Shown: piece by piece, positions 33,913-41,936 of the stretch | How positions within the stretch are numbered: the first letter of the stretch is position 1 | Layout: each line of letters starts with the position of its first letter | Source: Sphingobacteriales bacterium 50-39 | Lineage (GTDB): Bacteria > Bacteroidota > Bacteroidia > Chitinophagales > Chitinophagaceae | DNA length: 64,000 nucleotides | Assembly: GCA_001898505.1 (NCBI GenBank) | Contig: MKTZ01000004.1 | Location: forward strand, 124,001 to 188,000 | Reading direction: 5' to 3' | Translations under genes and position numbers: made by a program | Notes under the pieces: generated by a model | The model's database searches: none | The model's input: only the letters and a program-made list of their open reading frames with translations | Told to the model about the DNA's origin: nothing

Positions 33913-36660
33913 ATGAGGAACTACTCAATTAAAGTAGCTGCTTTAATAGTGGCCGCCTTTTCCTGCCTGACCACTTTTTCACAAACCCCAACGACCATTA
34001 CCGGACATGTACAGAATTCCGCCACCCGTGAGCGGGTTCCTGCCGTAAGCGTCACTGTCAAGGGTTCCACTTCCGGGACTACCACGGATGACCGGGGCAA
34101 CTTTTCGATCACCACTACCCAATCGCTGCCTATTGTGCTTGTATTCTCCTCTGTGGGATTCGAGCAACAGGAGGTGACCGTAAATGGGGGTAGTACGGAG
34201 GTCAATGTCGACTTCAAGCCGACCTCGATACTGGGGACGGAAGTCGTCGTATCCGCCAGCCGTGTGCCTCAGAATATACTCGAGTCCCCTGTGTCCATCG
34301 AAAAGATGAATACGGCGGCTATACGCCAGATAGCGGCGCCTTCCTTTTACGATGCGCTGCCTGCCTTGAAGGGGGTGGAAAGCAGCGTTCAAAGTCTCAC
34401 TTTCAGGGGGGTGACTACCCGCGGCTTCAACGCGAATGGCAATACGCGATTCAACCAATATGTGGATGGTATGGATAACCAGGCCCCTGGTCTGAACTTT
34501 TCCGTTGCCAATATCGTCGGTCCATCCGATCTGGACGTAGCCACGGTGGAGCTATTGCCGGGCGCCAGTTCCGCCTTGTATGGAGCGGGTGGTATGAATG
34601 GAACACTGCTGATCAACAGCAAGAGCCCTTTCGATTACCAGGGGCTTAGCGTGCGGGTAATGGGCGGCGTCAATCATGTGGGTAAGAAGGAGCAGTCGAG
34701 CCTGGGCTTTATACCCGACCTGTCGGCCCGTTATGCAAAGGCTTTTGGGAAATTTGCCTTTAAGGTGAGTGTGAGCTACCTGCAGGCGGATGACTGGCAG
34801 GCAAATGATTCCACCAATTTCGATAGATTGAACCAGAAAATAAAGCCCGGCTATTCCCATGCCACTGACCCGAACTACGATGGTGTCAACGTATATGGGG
34901 ACGAGATCAATACGAAATTTGGCGCTTCGGCGGGCTTGCTGAATGGGGTTACGGTGAGCCGTACGGGTTATAAGGAGGCCGACCTGGTGGATTATCATAC
35001 CAAGAGCTTCAAAGGCACGGTGGCCTTGCATTATAAATTCACCAACGACATCGAAGGCATCATCCAGGGTAATTACGGATCGGGTACTACGGTATATACG
35101 GGTTCCGACAGATATTCCCTGCATAATTTCAATATCGGTCAGTACAAACTTGAGTTAAGGGGTAAACGTTTTTACCTCCGCGCCTATACCACACAGGAGC
35201 GTTCCGGAAAGGCGTATAATGCCACGGCCCTGGGCTCCCTGCTGAACGAGGCGTATAATCCCAGTGCGATCTATGACAATACGGGGAATGTCATCGGGGG
35301 ATGGTTTGCCGAATATGCGACTATCTATAATAAGGCAAGATTTGGGGCAATTCCCGGTGATCCTGTTATGCATGGGGATGCGGATGCGCATGCCATTGCC
35401 AGGGCCTATGCCGACAGGCACAGGCTGCTGCCGGGGACCACGGGTTTCAACCAGGCGAAGGACGCCATCACCAACGCCTATATTGGATTTGGCCCGGGTC
35501 GTAATGGCGCCAAGTTCAATGACAAGACCAACCTCTACCAATATGAGGGCATGTATGACTTTACGGATCATATAAAGGTCCTGGAAGTACAGGTGGGCGG
35601 TAGTCTACGTCACTACACTCTTAACTCCAACGGTACTATCTTCGCGGATACTACGGGCACCATCGGCACCAATGAGTATGGCGGTTTTTTACAAGTTGGT
35701 AAAAAGCTGGTGAATGACAGGATCCACCTGATAGCATCCATCAGATATGACAAGAACGTGAATTTTGACGGGAGATTTACTCCCCGTATCGCGGGTGTGT
35801 TTACGGTGGCGCCGCAGCATAATATACGGTTGTCTTACCAGACGGGCTATCGTAATCCCTCGAACCAGGACCAATACATCGACCTGCCTATCCGGGCCAA
35901 TACCCGTCTGATCGGCGGATTGCCGGGCATTATTGCCGGGCATGACTTGTATAACAACAAGGGATTTACCCTGGCGAGCGTCCAGGCGTATCAGGCAACG
36001 GGCGACCCCACCAAGCTACAGCAATGGACCTTCGGGAAGTTCAAGCCCGAGTCGGTGGAGGCGTATGAGATAGGGTATAAGGGGCTGATCCAGAATAAGC
36101 TGTTGATAGATGCCTACTATTATTACGATAGCTATAAGGATTTCCTTTCCTACCTGGTGCTCTTGCAGGCGCCGGGGGGTAATCCTGCCAACCTGGCCAA
36201 TCCCAATATCTTTGCCACCTATGTAAACAATCCCAACAAGGTGAATACCTGGGGGGCGGCGCTGGGGCTGGACTACCTGGTGGACAATAACTGGGCTTTG
36301 TCGGGGAATATCTCTTATAATGATATCTCGAAGGATCAGGGGCTCGCCAATTCTTTCAACTCGCCTAAGTACAGGGCCAATCTGGGTGTGTCGAATAAGA
36401 ATATTGGGAAGAACGTAGGATTTAACGTGATGTATCGCTGGCAGGAATCTTTCATCTGGAACTCCAGCTTTGCCCAGGGGGATGTGCCTTCTGTTGGGAC
36501 GATAGACGCGCAGGTGAGCTATAAGATGCCGAGCGTAAAGACTATCGTCAAGATAGGCGGATCGAATATACTGAACCATTACTATCAGACGTCGTTTGGG
36601 AATCCGAAGATTGGGGCGGTGTATTACTTATGTTTGACTTTTGATGAACTACTTAAATAG
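33913..36660 (+). CDS. TonB-dependent outer-membrane receptor
   Basis: 915 residues: signal peptide (AALIVAAFSCLTTFSQ), CarboxypepD_reg-like domain (about 27-110; TITGHVQNSATRERVPAVSVTVKG, split), plug domain (about 115-235; FRGVTTRGFNANGNTRFNQYVDGMDNQAPG region and VELLPGASSALYGAGGMNGTLLI), then a 22-strand barrel ending in Leu-Lys. There is no SusD partner, so it belongs to the stand-alone receptors (siderophore, vitamin or peptide uptake) rather than the SusC type. Ligand unknown. Element A lies 26 bp before the ATG and may control it. Confidence 0.88.
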   Translation: MRNYSIKVAALIVAAFSCLTTFSQTPTTITGHVQNSATRERVPAVSVTVKGSTSGTTTDDRGNFSITTTQSLPIVLVFSSVGFEQQEVTVNGGSTEVNVDFKPTSILGTEVVVSASRVPQNILESPVSIEKMNTAAIRQIAAPSFYDALPALKGVESSVQSLTFRGVTTRGFNANGNTRFNQYVDGMDNQAPGLNFSVANIVGPSDLDVATVELLPGASSALYGAGGMNGTLLINSKSPFDYQGLSVRVMGGVNHVGKKEQSSLGFIPDLSARYAKAFGKFAFKVSVSYLQADDWQANDSTNFDRLNQKIKPGYSHATDPNYDGVNVYGDEINTKFGASAGLLNGVTVSRTGYKEADLVDYHTKSFKGTVALHYKFTNDIEGIIQGNYGSGTTVYTGSDRYSLHNFNIGQYKLELRGKRFYLRAYTTQERSGKAYNATALGSLLNEAYNPSAIYDNTGNVIGGWFAEYATIYNKARFGAIPGDPVMHGDADAHAIARAYADRHRLLPGTTGFNQAKDAITNAYIGFGPGRNGAKFNDKTNLYQYEGMYDFTDHIKVLEVQVGGSLRHYTLNSNGTIFADTTGTIGTNEYGGFLQVGKKLVNDRIHLIASIRYDKNVNFDGRFTPRIAGVFTVAPQHNIRLSYQTGYRNPSNQDQYIDLPIRANTRLIGGLPGIIAGHDLYNNKGFTLASVQAYQATGDPTKLQQWTFGKFKPESVEAYEIGYKGLIQNKLLIDAYYYYDSYKDFLSYLVLLQAPGGNPANLANPNIFATYVNNPNKVNTWGAALGLDYLVDNNWALSGNISYNDISKDQGLANSFNSPKYRANLGVSNKNIGKNVGFNVMYRWQESFIWNSSFAQGDVPSVGTIDAQVSYKMPSVKTIVKIGGSNILNHYYQTSFGNPKIGAVYYLCLTFDELLK

Positions 36661-36697
36661 CCAAACGCCGGCTGACGCCGGCCGTTTTGTTAGTACA

Positions 36698-36726
36698 AAA
36701 AAAGAGGGTCGAAGACCCTCTTTTTT
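36698..36726. terminator. Strong bidirectional terminator between the receptor gene and ychF
   Basis: AAAAAAGAGGGTC/GACCCTCTTTTTT, a perfect 13-bp stem with loop GAA, with A-run and T-run on the two sides, so it works for both convergent genes. It is flanked by two more GC hairpins: near 36665-36684 (CCGGC TGA(C) GCCGG) and 36734-36750 (GGGCCGG/CCGGCCC). Confidence 0.88.
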
Positions 36727-36754
36727 ACTGGGGGGGCCGGGGTCCGGCCCGAGT

Positions 36755-37855
36755 TTATACGTTGAAGCGGAAGTGCATGACGTCGCCGTCTTTGACAATA
36801 TATTCTTTTCCTTCTATTCTCAGTTTCCCGGCATCGCGGGCGGCGGCTTCCGAGCCATACTGGATAAAATCATTGTAGGCGATGACCTCGGCCTTGATAA
36901 AGCCTTTTTCGAAGTCGGTGTGGATCACGCTGGCGGCCTGGGGAGCTTTCCAGCCTTCGTGGATGGTCCAGGCTCGTACTTCCTGCACGCCTGCCGTGAA
37001 GTAGGTGTAGAGGCTAAGGAGCTTGTAGGCGCTGCGGATGAGTTTGTTGAGGGCGGGCTCTTCCATCTTGTATTCTTCCATAAAGAGCTCCCGGTCGGCG
37101 GGGTCTTCCATTTCTGCTATCTGGGCTTCTATGGAGTTGTTCATGACGATGACCTGGGCATTTTCTCCGGCGACGGCGGCTTTGAGGGCTTCGGAGTACT
37201 TATTGCCCGTATGCATGGAGGCCTCGTCCACATTGGCTACGTAGAGGACGGGCTTTTCCGTGAGCAGAAAGAGGTCGGCGATGGCGGGACGTTCTTCTTT
37301 CGTGATCGCCAGTTCGCGGATACTCCTGCCTTTTTCGAGGTGTTCCTTGCAACGTTTGAGGACCTCGTATTCTGCCTTGATCTTAGGATCGCCTGTCTTC
37401 AGCATTTTTTCCGTGCGGCTGAACTTTTTCTCCACGCTCTCGAGATCCTTAAGCTGCAGTTCCGTGTCGATGATCTCCTTATCGCCGACGGGGTTGATAG
37501 CGCCTTCGTCGCGGAGGATGTTCTCGTCCTCGAAACAGCGGATGACATGTACGATGGCGTCCACTTCCCGTATATTGGCCAGGAACTTGTTACCTAATCC
37601 CTCGCCTTTGCTGGCGCCTTTTACCAAGCCGGCGATATCTACAATGCCTAATTGGGTGGGGACGATGCGTTCGGGTTTTACGAACTCGGCCAGCTTGTTC
37701 AGCCTGTTGTCAGGCACGTCAACCAGTCCTGTATTAGGCTCGATGGTACAGAACCTGTAGTTACTGGCTTGTGCTTTGGCGCTGTTGCTGACGGCGTTGA
37801 ATAAAGTTGATTTTCCCACATTGGGCAATCCTACGATACCTGCTTGTAAACCCAT
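36755..37855 (-). CDS. ychF: Redox-regulated ATPase YchF (OLA1 family)
   Basis: 366 residues, normal length. Obg-related P-loop protein preferring ATP; binds ribosomes. Motifs: GLPNVGKSTLFNAV (P-loop) near residues 8-21, DIAGLVKGASKGEGLGNKFLANIREVDAI (split over 66-94), NVDE in YVANVDEAS, and the C-terminal TGS domain with IRAEVIAYNDF-like FIKAEVIAYNDFIQYGS and MHFRFNV end. Monocistronic; divergent from the SpmA/SpmB-type gene across element B. Confidence 0.94.
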   Translation of the reverse strand: MGLQAGIVGLPNVGKSTLFNAVSNSAKAQASNYRFCTIEPNTGLVDVPDNRLNKLAEFVKPERIVPTQLGIVDIAGLVKGASKGEGLGNKFLANIREVDAIVHVIRCFEDENILRDEGAINPVGDKEIIDTELQLKDLESVEKKFSRTEKMLKTGDPKIKAEYEVLKRCKEHLEKGRSIRELAITKEERPAIADLFLLTEKPVLYVANVDEASMHTGNKYSEALKAAVAGENAQVIVMNNSIEAQIAEMEDPADRELFMEEYKMEEPALNKLIRSAYKLLSLYTYFTAGVQEVRAWTIHEGWKAPQAASVIHTDFEKGFIKAEVIAYNDFIQYGSEAAARDAGKLRIEGKEYIVKDGDVMHFRFNV

Positions 37856-37883
37856 TTATATCTTTTTTTGAGCAAAATCCAGG

Positions 37884-37984
37884 TCCGGCCGGACGGCCGG
37901 ATGCCCAACGAACCAACGGTTCGTCAGACATTAGACCTTTCGTGAAAACTGGTCATTTTTGCTACGGGGACCTGTTTTCACGAA
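37884..37984. repeat. Structured intergenic element B (hairpins, TCAGACATTAG box, interleaved inverted repeats)
   Basis: Lies between divergent ychF and the SpmA/SpmB-type gene. Order: stem TCCGGCC/GGCCGGA (37884-37901); stem ACGAACC/GGTTCGT (37908-37924), containing the CGGTTCGTC core shared with element A; TCAGACATTAG (37924-37934); then GACC (37934-37937) pairing with GGTC (37951-37954), interleaved with TTCGTGAAAAC (37939-37949) pairing with GTTTTCACGAA (37974-37984). The 11-bp arms have the same length and place as in element A but an unrelated sequence. Confidence 0.65.
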
Positions 37985-38037
37985 CAATCGGGCGCAAAGG
38001 TAGCTAATTTATAGGCAATTAATGCTATTTTTATCGC

Positions 38038-39378
38038 ATGGCATTAAGCAGAATATGGGCGGCTTTTATCATTATTTCGGTGCTCGTGGCGGGGGTAAAG
38101 TTTGTTTTTTCCCCGGGGGATAAGGAGATATTCAGCTCGATGGTGGTTGGGAGAGCCGGAGACACACTACGGGTGGCTCCGGCGGCTGGTATGCCAGCCG
38201 CACCGGCGAAGGTCCAGAAAGCCGATGGGATCATCGAAACCTGCCGGGGGGCTGTCACCCTGTCCCTGGGGCTCATCGGGATCATGGCGCTTTTTATGGG
38301 GCTCCTGGGCATTGCGGAGGCGGCGGGAGGTATCCGATTCCTATCCCGTATCGTCGGTCCTTTCTTTTCCAGGCTGTTCCCTGAGGTACCACCCGGGCAT
38401 CCGGCGATGGGGCATATGGTAATGAACTTCTCCGCCAATTTTCTGGGGCTGGACAATGCCGCCACTCCTTTTGCCCTGAAGGCGATGGATAGCCTGCAGG
38501 AGATCAATCCTGACAAGAGCAGGGCTTCCAATTCCCAGATCATGTTCCTCTGTCTGCATCAGTCGGGGCTGCAGCTGATACCTGTGAGTGTGATCGCCCT
38601 GAGGGCATCGAGGGTGAAGGTAGGGGCCCTGGAAATGACGGCCGCGAACCCTACAGATGTATTCATACCCATCGTTATAGCCACCTTTATCGCCACGCTG
38701 ACGTCCATGCTCATCGTATCGTTCAAGCAGCGGATCAATATATTCCAGCCTGTGATCCTGGCCTGGATAGGTGGATTGAGCCTTTTGATAGGGGGTGTGG
38801 TCGTCTATCTCCGTACGCTGAATGCGGATGGGGTGCAGTCCTTTAGCCGGGCCTTGGGCAACGGGCTGATCCTGCTGGTATTCCTGCTGATCATTCTGGG
38901 CGCCCTATACAAGAAGATAAATATATTCGACGCCTTTGTCCAGGGGGCCAAGGGGGGATTTGAGGTGGCCGTGCGTATCATTCCCTACCTGGTGGGGATG
39001 CTGGTAGCCATCAGCCTGCTGCGTAATAGCGGCGCCTTCGATGCGGTGATCGACGGATTACGGTGGGTCTTTACCAGGATGGGGGTGGATACCCGTTTTG
39101 TAGAGGGGTTGCCTACGGCGCTGATAAAGCCGCTGAGCGCGGCGGGGGCGAGAGGTATGCTGGTGAATACGATGTCGACGTATCCCGGTCCGGACTCGTT
39201 TGCCAGCAGGCTGGCGGGGATATTGCAGGGATCATCGGACAGTACCTTTTATATCATCGCAGTATATTTCGGGGCTGTGTCGGTGAGGAATACCCGCTAT
39301 TCCATCGGGGCGATGCTATTGACCGACCTGGTGAGTATCGTGGTCTCGATATTGTTGTGCTATCTGTTCTTCGGATAA
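38038..39378 (+). CDS. Nucleoside-recognition/spore-maturation (SpmA-SpmB fusion type) membrane protein
   Basis: 446 residues with about ten membrane segments. Two Gate-type halves are visible: the first has GLDNAATPFALKAMDSLQEIN as in SpmA, the second, from about residue 285, has AVRIIPYLVGMLVAISLLRNSGAFD and RGMLVNTMSTYPGPDSFASRLAGILQGSSDSTFYI as in SpmB (quoted across block ends). In spore formers these are two genes; here they are fused in a non-spore former. Probably a transporter or gating protein; substrate unknown. A TATTTTTA box ends 4 nt before the ATG. Confidence 0.84.
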   Translation: MALSRIWAAFIIISVLVAGVKFVFSPGDKEIFSSMVVGRAGDTLRVAPAAGMPAAPAKVQKADGIIETCRGAVTLSLGLIGIMALFMGLLGIAEAAGGIRFLSRIVGPFFSRLFPEVPPGHPAMGHMVMNFSANFLGLDNAATPFALKAMDSLQEINPDKSRASNSQIMFLCLHQSGLQLIPVSVIALRASRVKVGALEMTAANPTDVFIPIVIATFIATLTSMLIVSFKQRINIFQPVILAWIGGLSLLIGGVVVYLRTLNADGVQSFSRALGNGLILLVFLLIILGALYKKINIFDAFVQGAKGGFEVAVRIIPYLVGMLVAISLLRNSGAFDAVIDGLRWVFTRMGVDTRFVEGLPTALIKPLSAAGARGMLVNTMSTYPGPDSFASRLAGILQGSSDSTFYIIAVYFGAVSVRNTRYSIGAMLLTDLVSIVVSILLCYLFFG

Positions 39379-39380
39379 AA

Positions 39381-39405
39381 AAGACCCCCGCGCAGCGGGG
39401 GTCTT
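39381..39405. terminator. Terminator shared by convergent genes
   Basis: Perfect stem AAGACCCCCGC/GCGGGGGTCTT with a 3-nt loop. The best T-run (TCTTTTTTA) is on minus, so it mainly ends the phosphoesterase-SusCD-DeoR transcript; it lies 2 nt after the plus-strand stop codon. Confidence 0.85.
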
Positions 39406-39429
39406 GCATGTTGATTTTCTCAAGTGACT

Positions 39430-40179
39430 CTATAAAATATGTATGCCCTTTCTTCTATAGGGCTCCAATAAGGGATCGTCAGGTCTTAATTCTGTGATCA
39501 GCGTATCTATCTCTTCGATGGGACAGACGTGAAAAGGCTGGCATGAGTTGATCTTTTCCGCAATGGAAAGACATACCACCTTTTTGGACGACTCGATCAT
39601 CGCCTTTTTGATCTGTACTACGTCCCAATCGTTGTCCGTGATACCGTGGTCGGCATCGATGGCGTTGACGCCGAGGAAGCAGAGGTCTGCTTTTATCGAT
39701 CTGATCTTGGCGACGGCTTCACCTCCCACGGTGATCTTCGAATTCTTAGATACCTTATCGCCTATGAGTATCACCTCTATGTTGGGATGGTGCGTGTATT
39801 CCATAACGACCGGAATACTGCCCGAGATAAAGGTGGCTTTCAACGACTGGGGCAGGGCCTTGGCCAACTCGATCAAGGTGGTGCCACCCGTGGTCATGAC
39901 CGTCATTTCCTTATCGATCAAGGGTATAGCCTTACGCGCGATCAGCTTTTTCTGCGGATGGGCATATACGTTCGTTGACGGATAATGGAAGTCGTTGAAA
40001 GACAGGGAAAGCGCTCCTCCGTGAACTTTTATGATCTTACCATTGTCGGCCAGTTCCTGCAAATCCCGCCGGACCGTGTCTTCGGAGACATTGAGGTCCA
40101 GGCTGAGGTTGGCGGACAACACCTGGTTATGGAGGTTAACCTGGTGCAGAATATAAGCCTGCCTTTCCTGTTTGAGCAT
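39430..40179 (-). CDS. DeoR/GlpR family transcriptional regulator
   Basis: 249 residues from MLKQERQAYILHQV; a frame open to 40197 adds six residues that are unlikely. N-terminal winged helix-turn-helix with SEDTVRRDLQEL at about 32-43 and GKIIKVHGGA, then the DeoR sugar-phosphate sensor domain (MTTGGTTLIELAKALP, GDKVSKNSKITVGGEA, FLGVNAIDADHGITDNDW). Such proteins respond to phosphorylated sugars or intermediates. It is the last gene of the SusCD operon, 52 bp after susD, which suggests it regulates that uptake locus. Confidence 0.87.
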   Translation of the reverse strand: MLKQERQAYILHQVNLHNQVLSANLSLDLNVSEDTVRRDLQELADNGKIIKVHGGALSLSFNDFHYPSTNVYAHPQKKLIARKAIPLIDKEMTVMTTGGTTLIELAKALPQSLKATFISGSIPVVMEYTHHPNIEVILIGDKVSKNSKITVGGEAVAKIRSIKADLCFLGVNAIDADHGITDNDWDVVQIKKAMIESSKKVVCLSIAEKINSCQPFHVCPIEEIDTLITELRPDDPLLEPYRRKGIHIL

Positions 40180-40231
40180 AACGAATTTGATTCTCACCCT
40201 AAAATAGTGTTTTTTCCGTCACGATAATTCA

Positions 40232-41902
40232 TTACCAGCCCGGATTTTGCATCGATGATTGAATGCTGGCCGGGTATAACAGGATCTGACTGGTCGGTAT
40301 GTTCGACAGATAGTTCCTTGGATCCAGGAAAGCCCTTGTCACCGGCAGCTTGTACGGTGAAATATATCCGTCGGCGGTCAGCGTTACGCTGCCATTGGCG
40401 GGCACTTTGGCTCCTTTGTAAGCATCGGGGTTCAGACCAAAATCCAGGTTCGGGCCTTTTTTCCAGCGCATCAGGTCATTGTAACGGAACCCATCCATCA
40501 TCAGCTCCACGCGTCTTTCCCGGCGGATCTCCCATATCAGGGAAGTCACGTCAGGGTCTTTGTTCGGATCGGTAAAGCCCGGGTCTTGCGACCCAGCGAG
40601 GGTCATATGGGCAACGCCGGCCCTGTCGCGCAATTTGTTTATAGTATTGTCCAGGTCGGTCTGCGTAAGGGAATATTTTCCCATCTGATCCAGCTCCGCG
40701 GCGGCTTCTGCATAGTTCAGGTATACTTCCGCCAGCCAGAAAAGCGGCGCATCCGTATAGTTGGTGCCGATGCTGGTAGGAATTATTTTCAGCCTGTTCG
40801 AGTCCGGCAGGTATTTGATGGGACGGTAACCCGTGCTGGAGCTCAGGCTATTCCTTACATGGCCCTTATAATAAAGATAAGTGGTGTCGATGGTTATGCC
40901 AAGGCGCAAATCCCGGCTTGCATTGACATTGGCGATCGTCGCATCGCCCTGGTACAGGGGAGAAAGGCTAATGGGCAGGCCGTCTTTGCACAGATAGGAT
41001 TCTACCGCGGATTTGGTAAGGCCATTCATGGTAGTACTGCTATAGAGATAGGCAGTCAATGAATGGGTAAGATAGCCGGATTCGTATCTTTTATAAAGGA
41101 GCATTTCCTTATCCGGACTCAGGTCGTCGGAGTTATAAGCCGTTTGATAACTGGCTGCCAGGTAATATTTACCCGTCATGAGGGCCTGTGCTGCGGTCAT
41201 AGCGGCGGTGAGGTATTTATCTGCATCCGGCATGCTGAGCTCGGTGTGATATTTCCGGAAGGTGCCTTCGTAAAGGGCGACTCTTGCGAGCAGGGCATTG
41301 GCCACGTCTTTATTCACCGTATTGGTCTGATCCACCGTACGCAGATTGGCGACAGCGAAGTTGAGGTCGGCCAGGACGCTGTCCATTACCGGTTGATGGG
41401 TGTTCAGCGGCTTGTAGATATCGGTGCTGTCGCTGATGTCCAGGGAATGACTGAACCAGGGCACCCTGCCGAACTCCTGCACGAGCTTAAAATATTGGAA
41501 GGCCCGGAAGAAATGGGCGATCCCTTTCCAGTGATTCTTTGCTTCGTCGGGCATGGCTACGCCATCGATCCTTTCCAGCATGATATTGGCTTTACGGATA
41601 TATCCGAAAAACCAGTCCCCGTTGGCGGCCAGGGCGCTCACGGGATAGGTGTAAAGGGTCGGCGAGGCCTGATCGTCATTCAAGGTGGGGTAGTAAAAAT
41701 CCCCGTTGAGGTTGCTACCGTTGCCGAAGCCGGGGAACAGGTTATAGAACTCCCAGGCATAAGTCCGGACGCTATTCTCCGTCTTCCAGAAAGTAGGATC
41801 TACTTCCGAATCCGGATTGTTGACGTCCACATATTTCTTACATGCGGCGCCCATGCATAATGCAACCAGTACAAGGGCCCAATGTGTTTGTGATAATTTC
41901 AT
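40232..41902 (-). CDS. SusD/RagB-type outer-membrane nutrient-binding lipoprotein
   Basis: 556 residues. Lipoprotein signal with lipobox Cys21 (CMGAAC), then the SusD N-terminal pattern (YVDVNNPDSEVDPTFWKTEN) and helical TPR-like repeats; the C-terminal block WEIRRERRVELMMDGFRYNDLMRWK is the family hallmark. It captures ligand on the cell surface for the SusC partner, 34 bp upstream in the operon. No glycoside hydrolase is linked, so the ligand is not evident. Confidence 0.94.
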   Translation of the reverse strand: MKLSQTHWALVLVALCMGAACKKYVDVNNPDSEVDPTFWKTENSVRTYAWEFYNLFPGFGNGSNLNGDFYYPTLNDDQASPTLYTYPVSALAANGDWFFGYIRKANIMLERIDGVAMPDEAKNHWKGIAHFFRAFQYFKLVQEFGRVPWFSHSLDISDSTDIYKPLNTHQPVMDSVLADLNFAVANLRTVDQTNTVNKDVANALLARVALYEGTFRKYHTELSMPDADKYLTAAMTAAQALMTGKYYLAASYQTAYNSDDLSPDKEMLLYKRYESGYLTHSLTAYLYSSTTMNGLTKSAVESYLCKDGLPISLSPLYQGDATIANVNASRDLRLGITIDTTYLYYKGHVRNSLSSSTGYRPIKYLPDSNRLKIIPTSIGTNYTDAPLFWLAEVYLNYAEAAAELDQMGKYSLTQTDLDNTINKLRDRAGVAHMTLAGSQDPGFTDPNKDPDVTSLIWEIRRERRVELMMDGFRYNDLMRWKKGPNLDFGLNPDAYKGAKVPANGSVTLTADGYISPYKLPVTRAFLDPRNYLSNIPTSQILLYPASIQSSMQNPGW

Positions 41903-41936
41903 GTTTATCGAATTATACTAAGTGAACAATTGCAGT

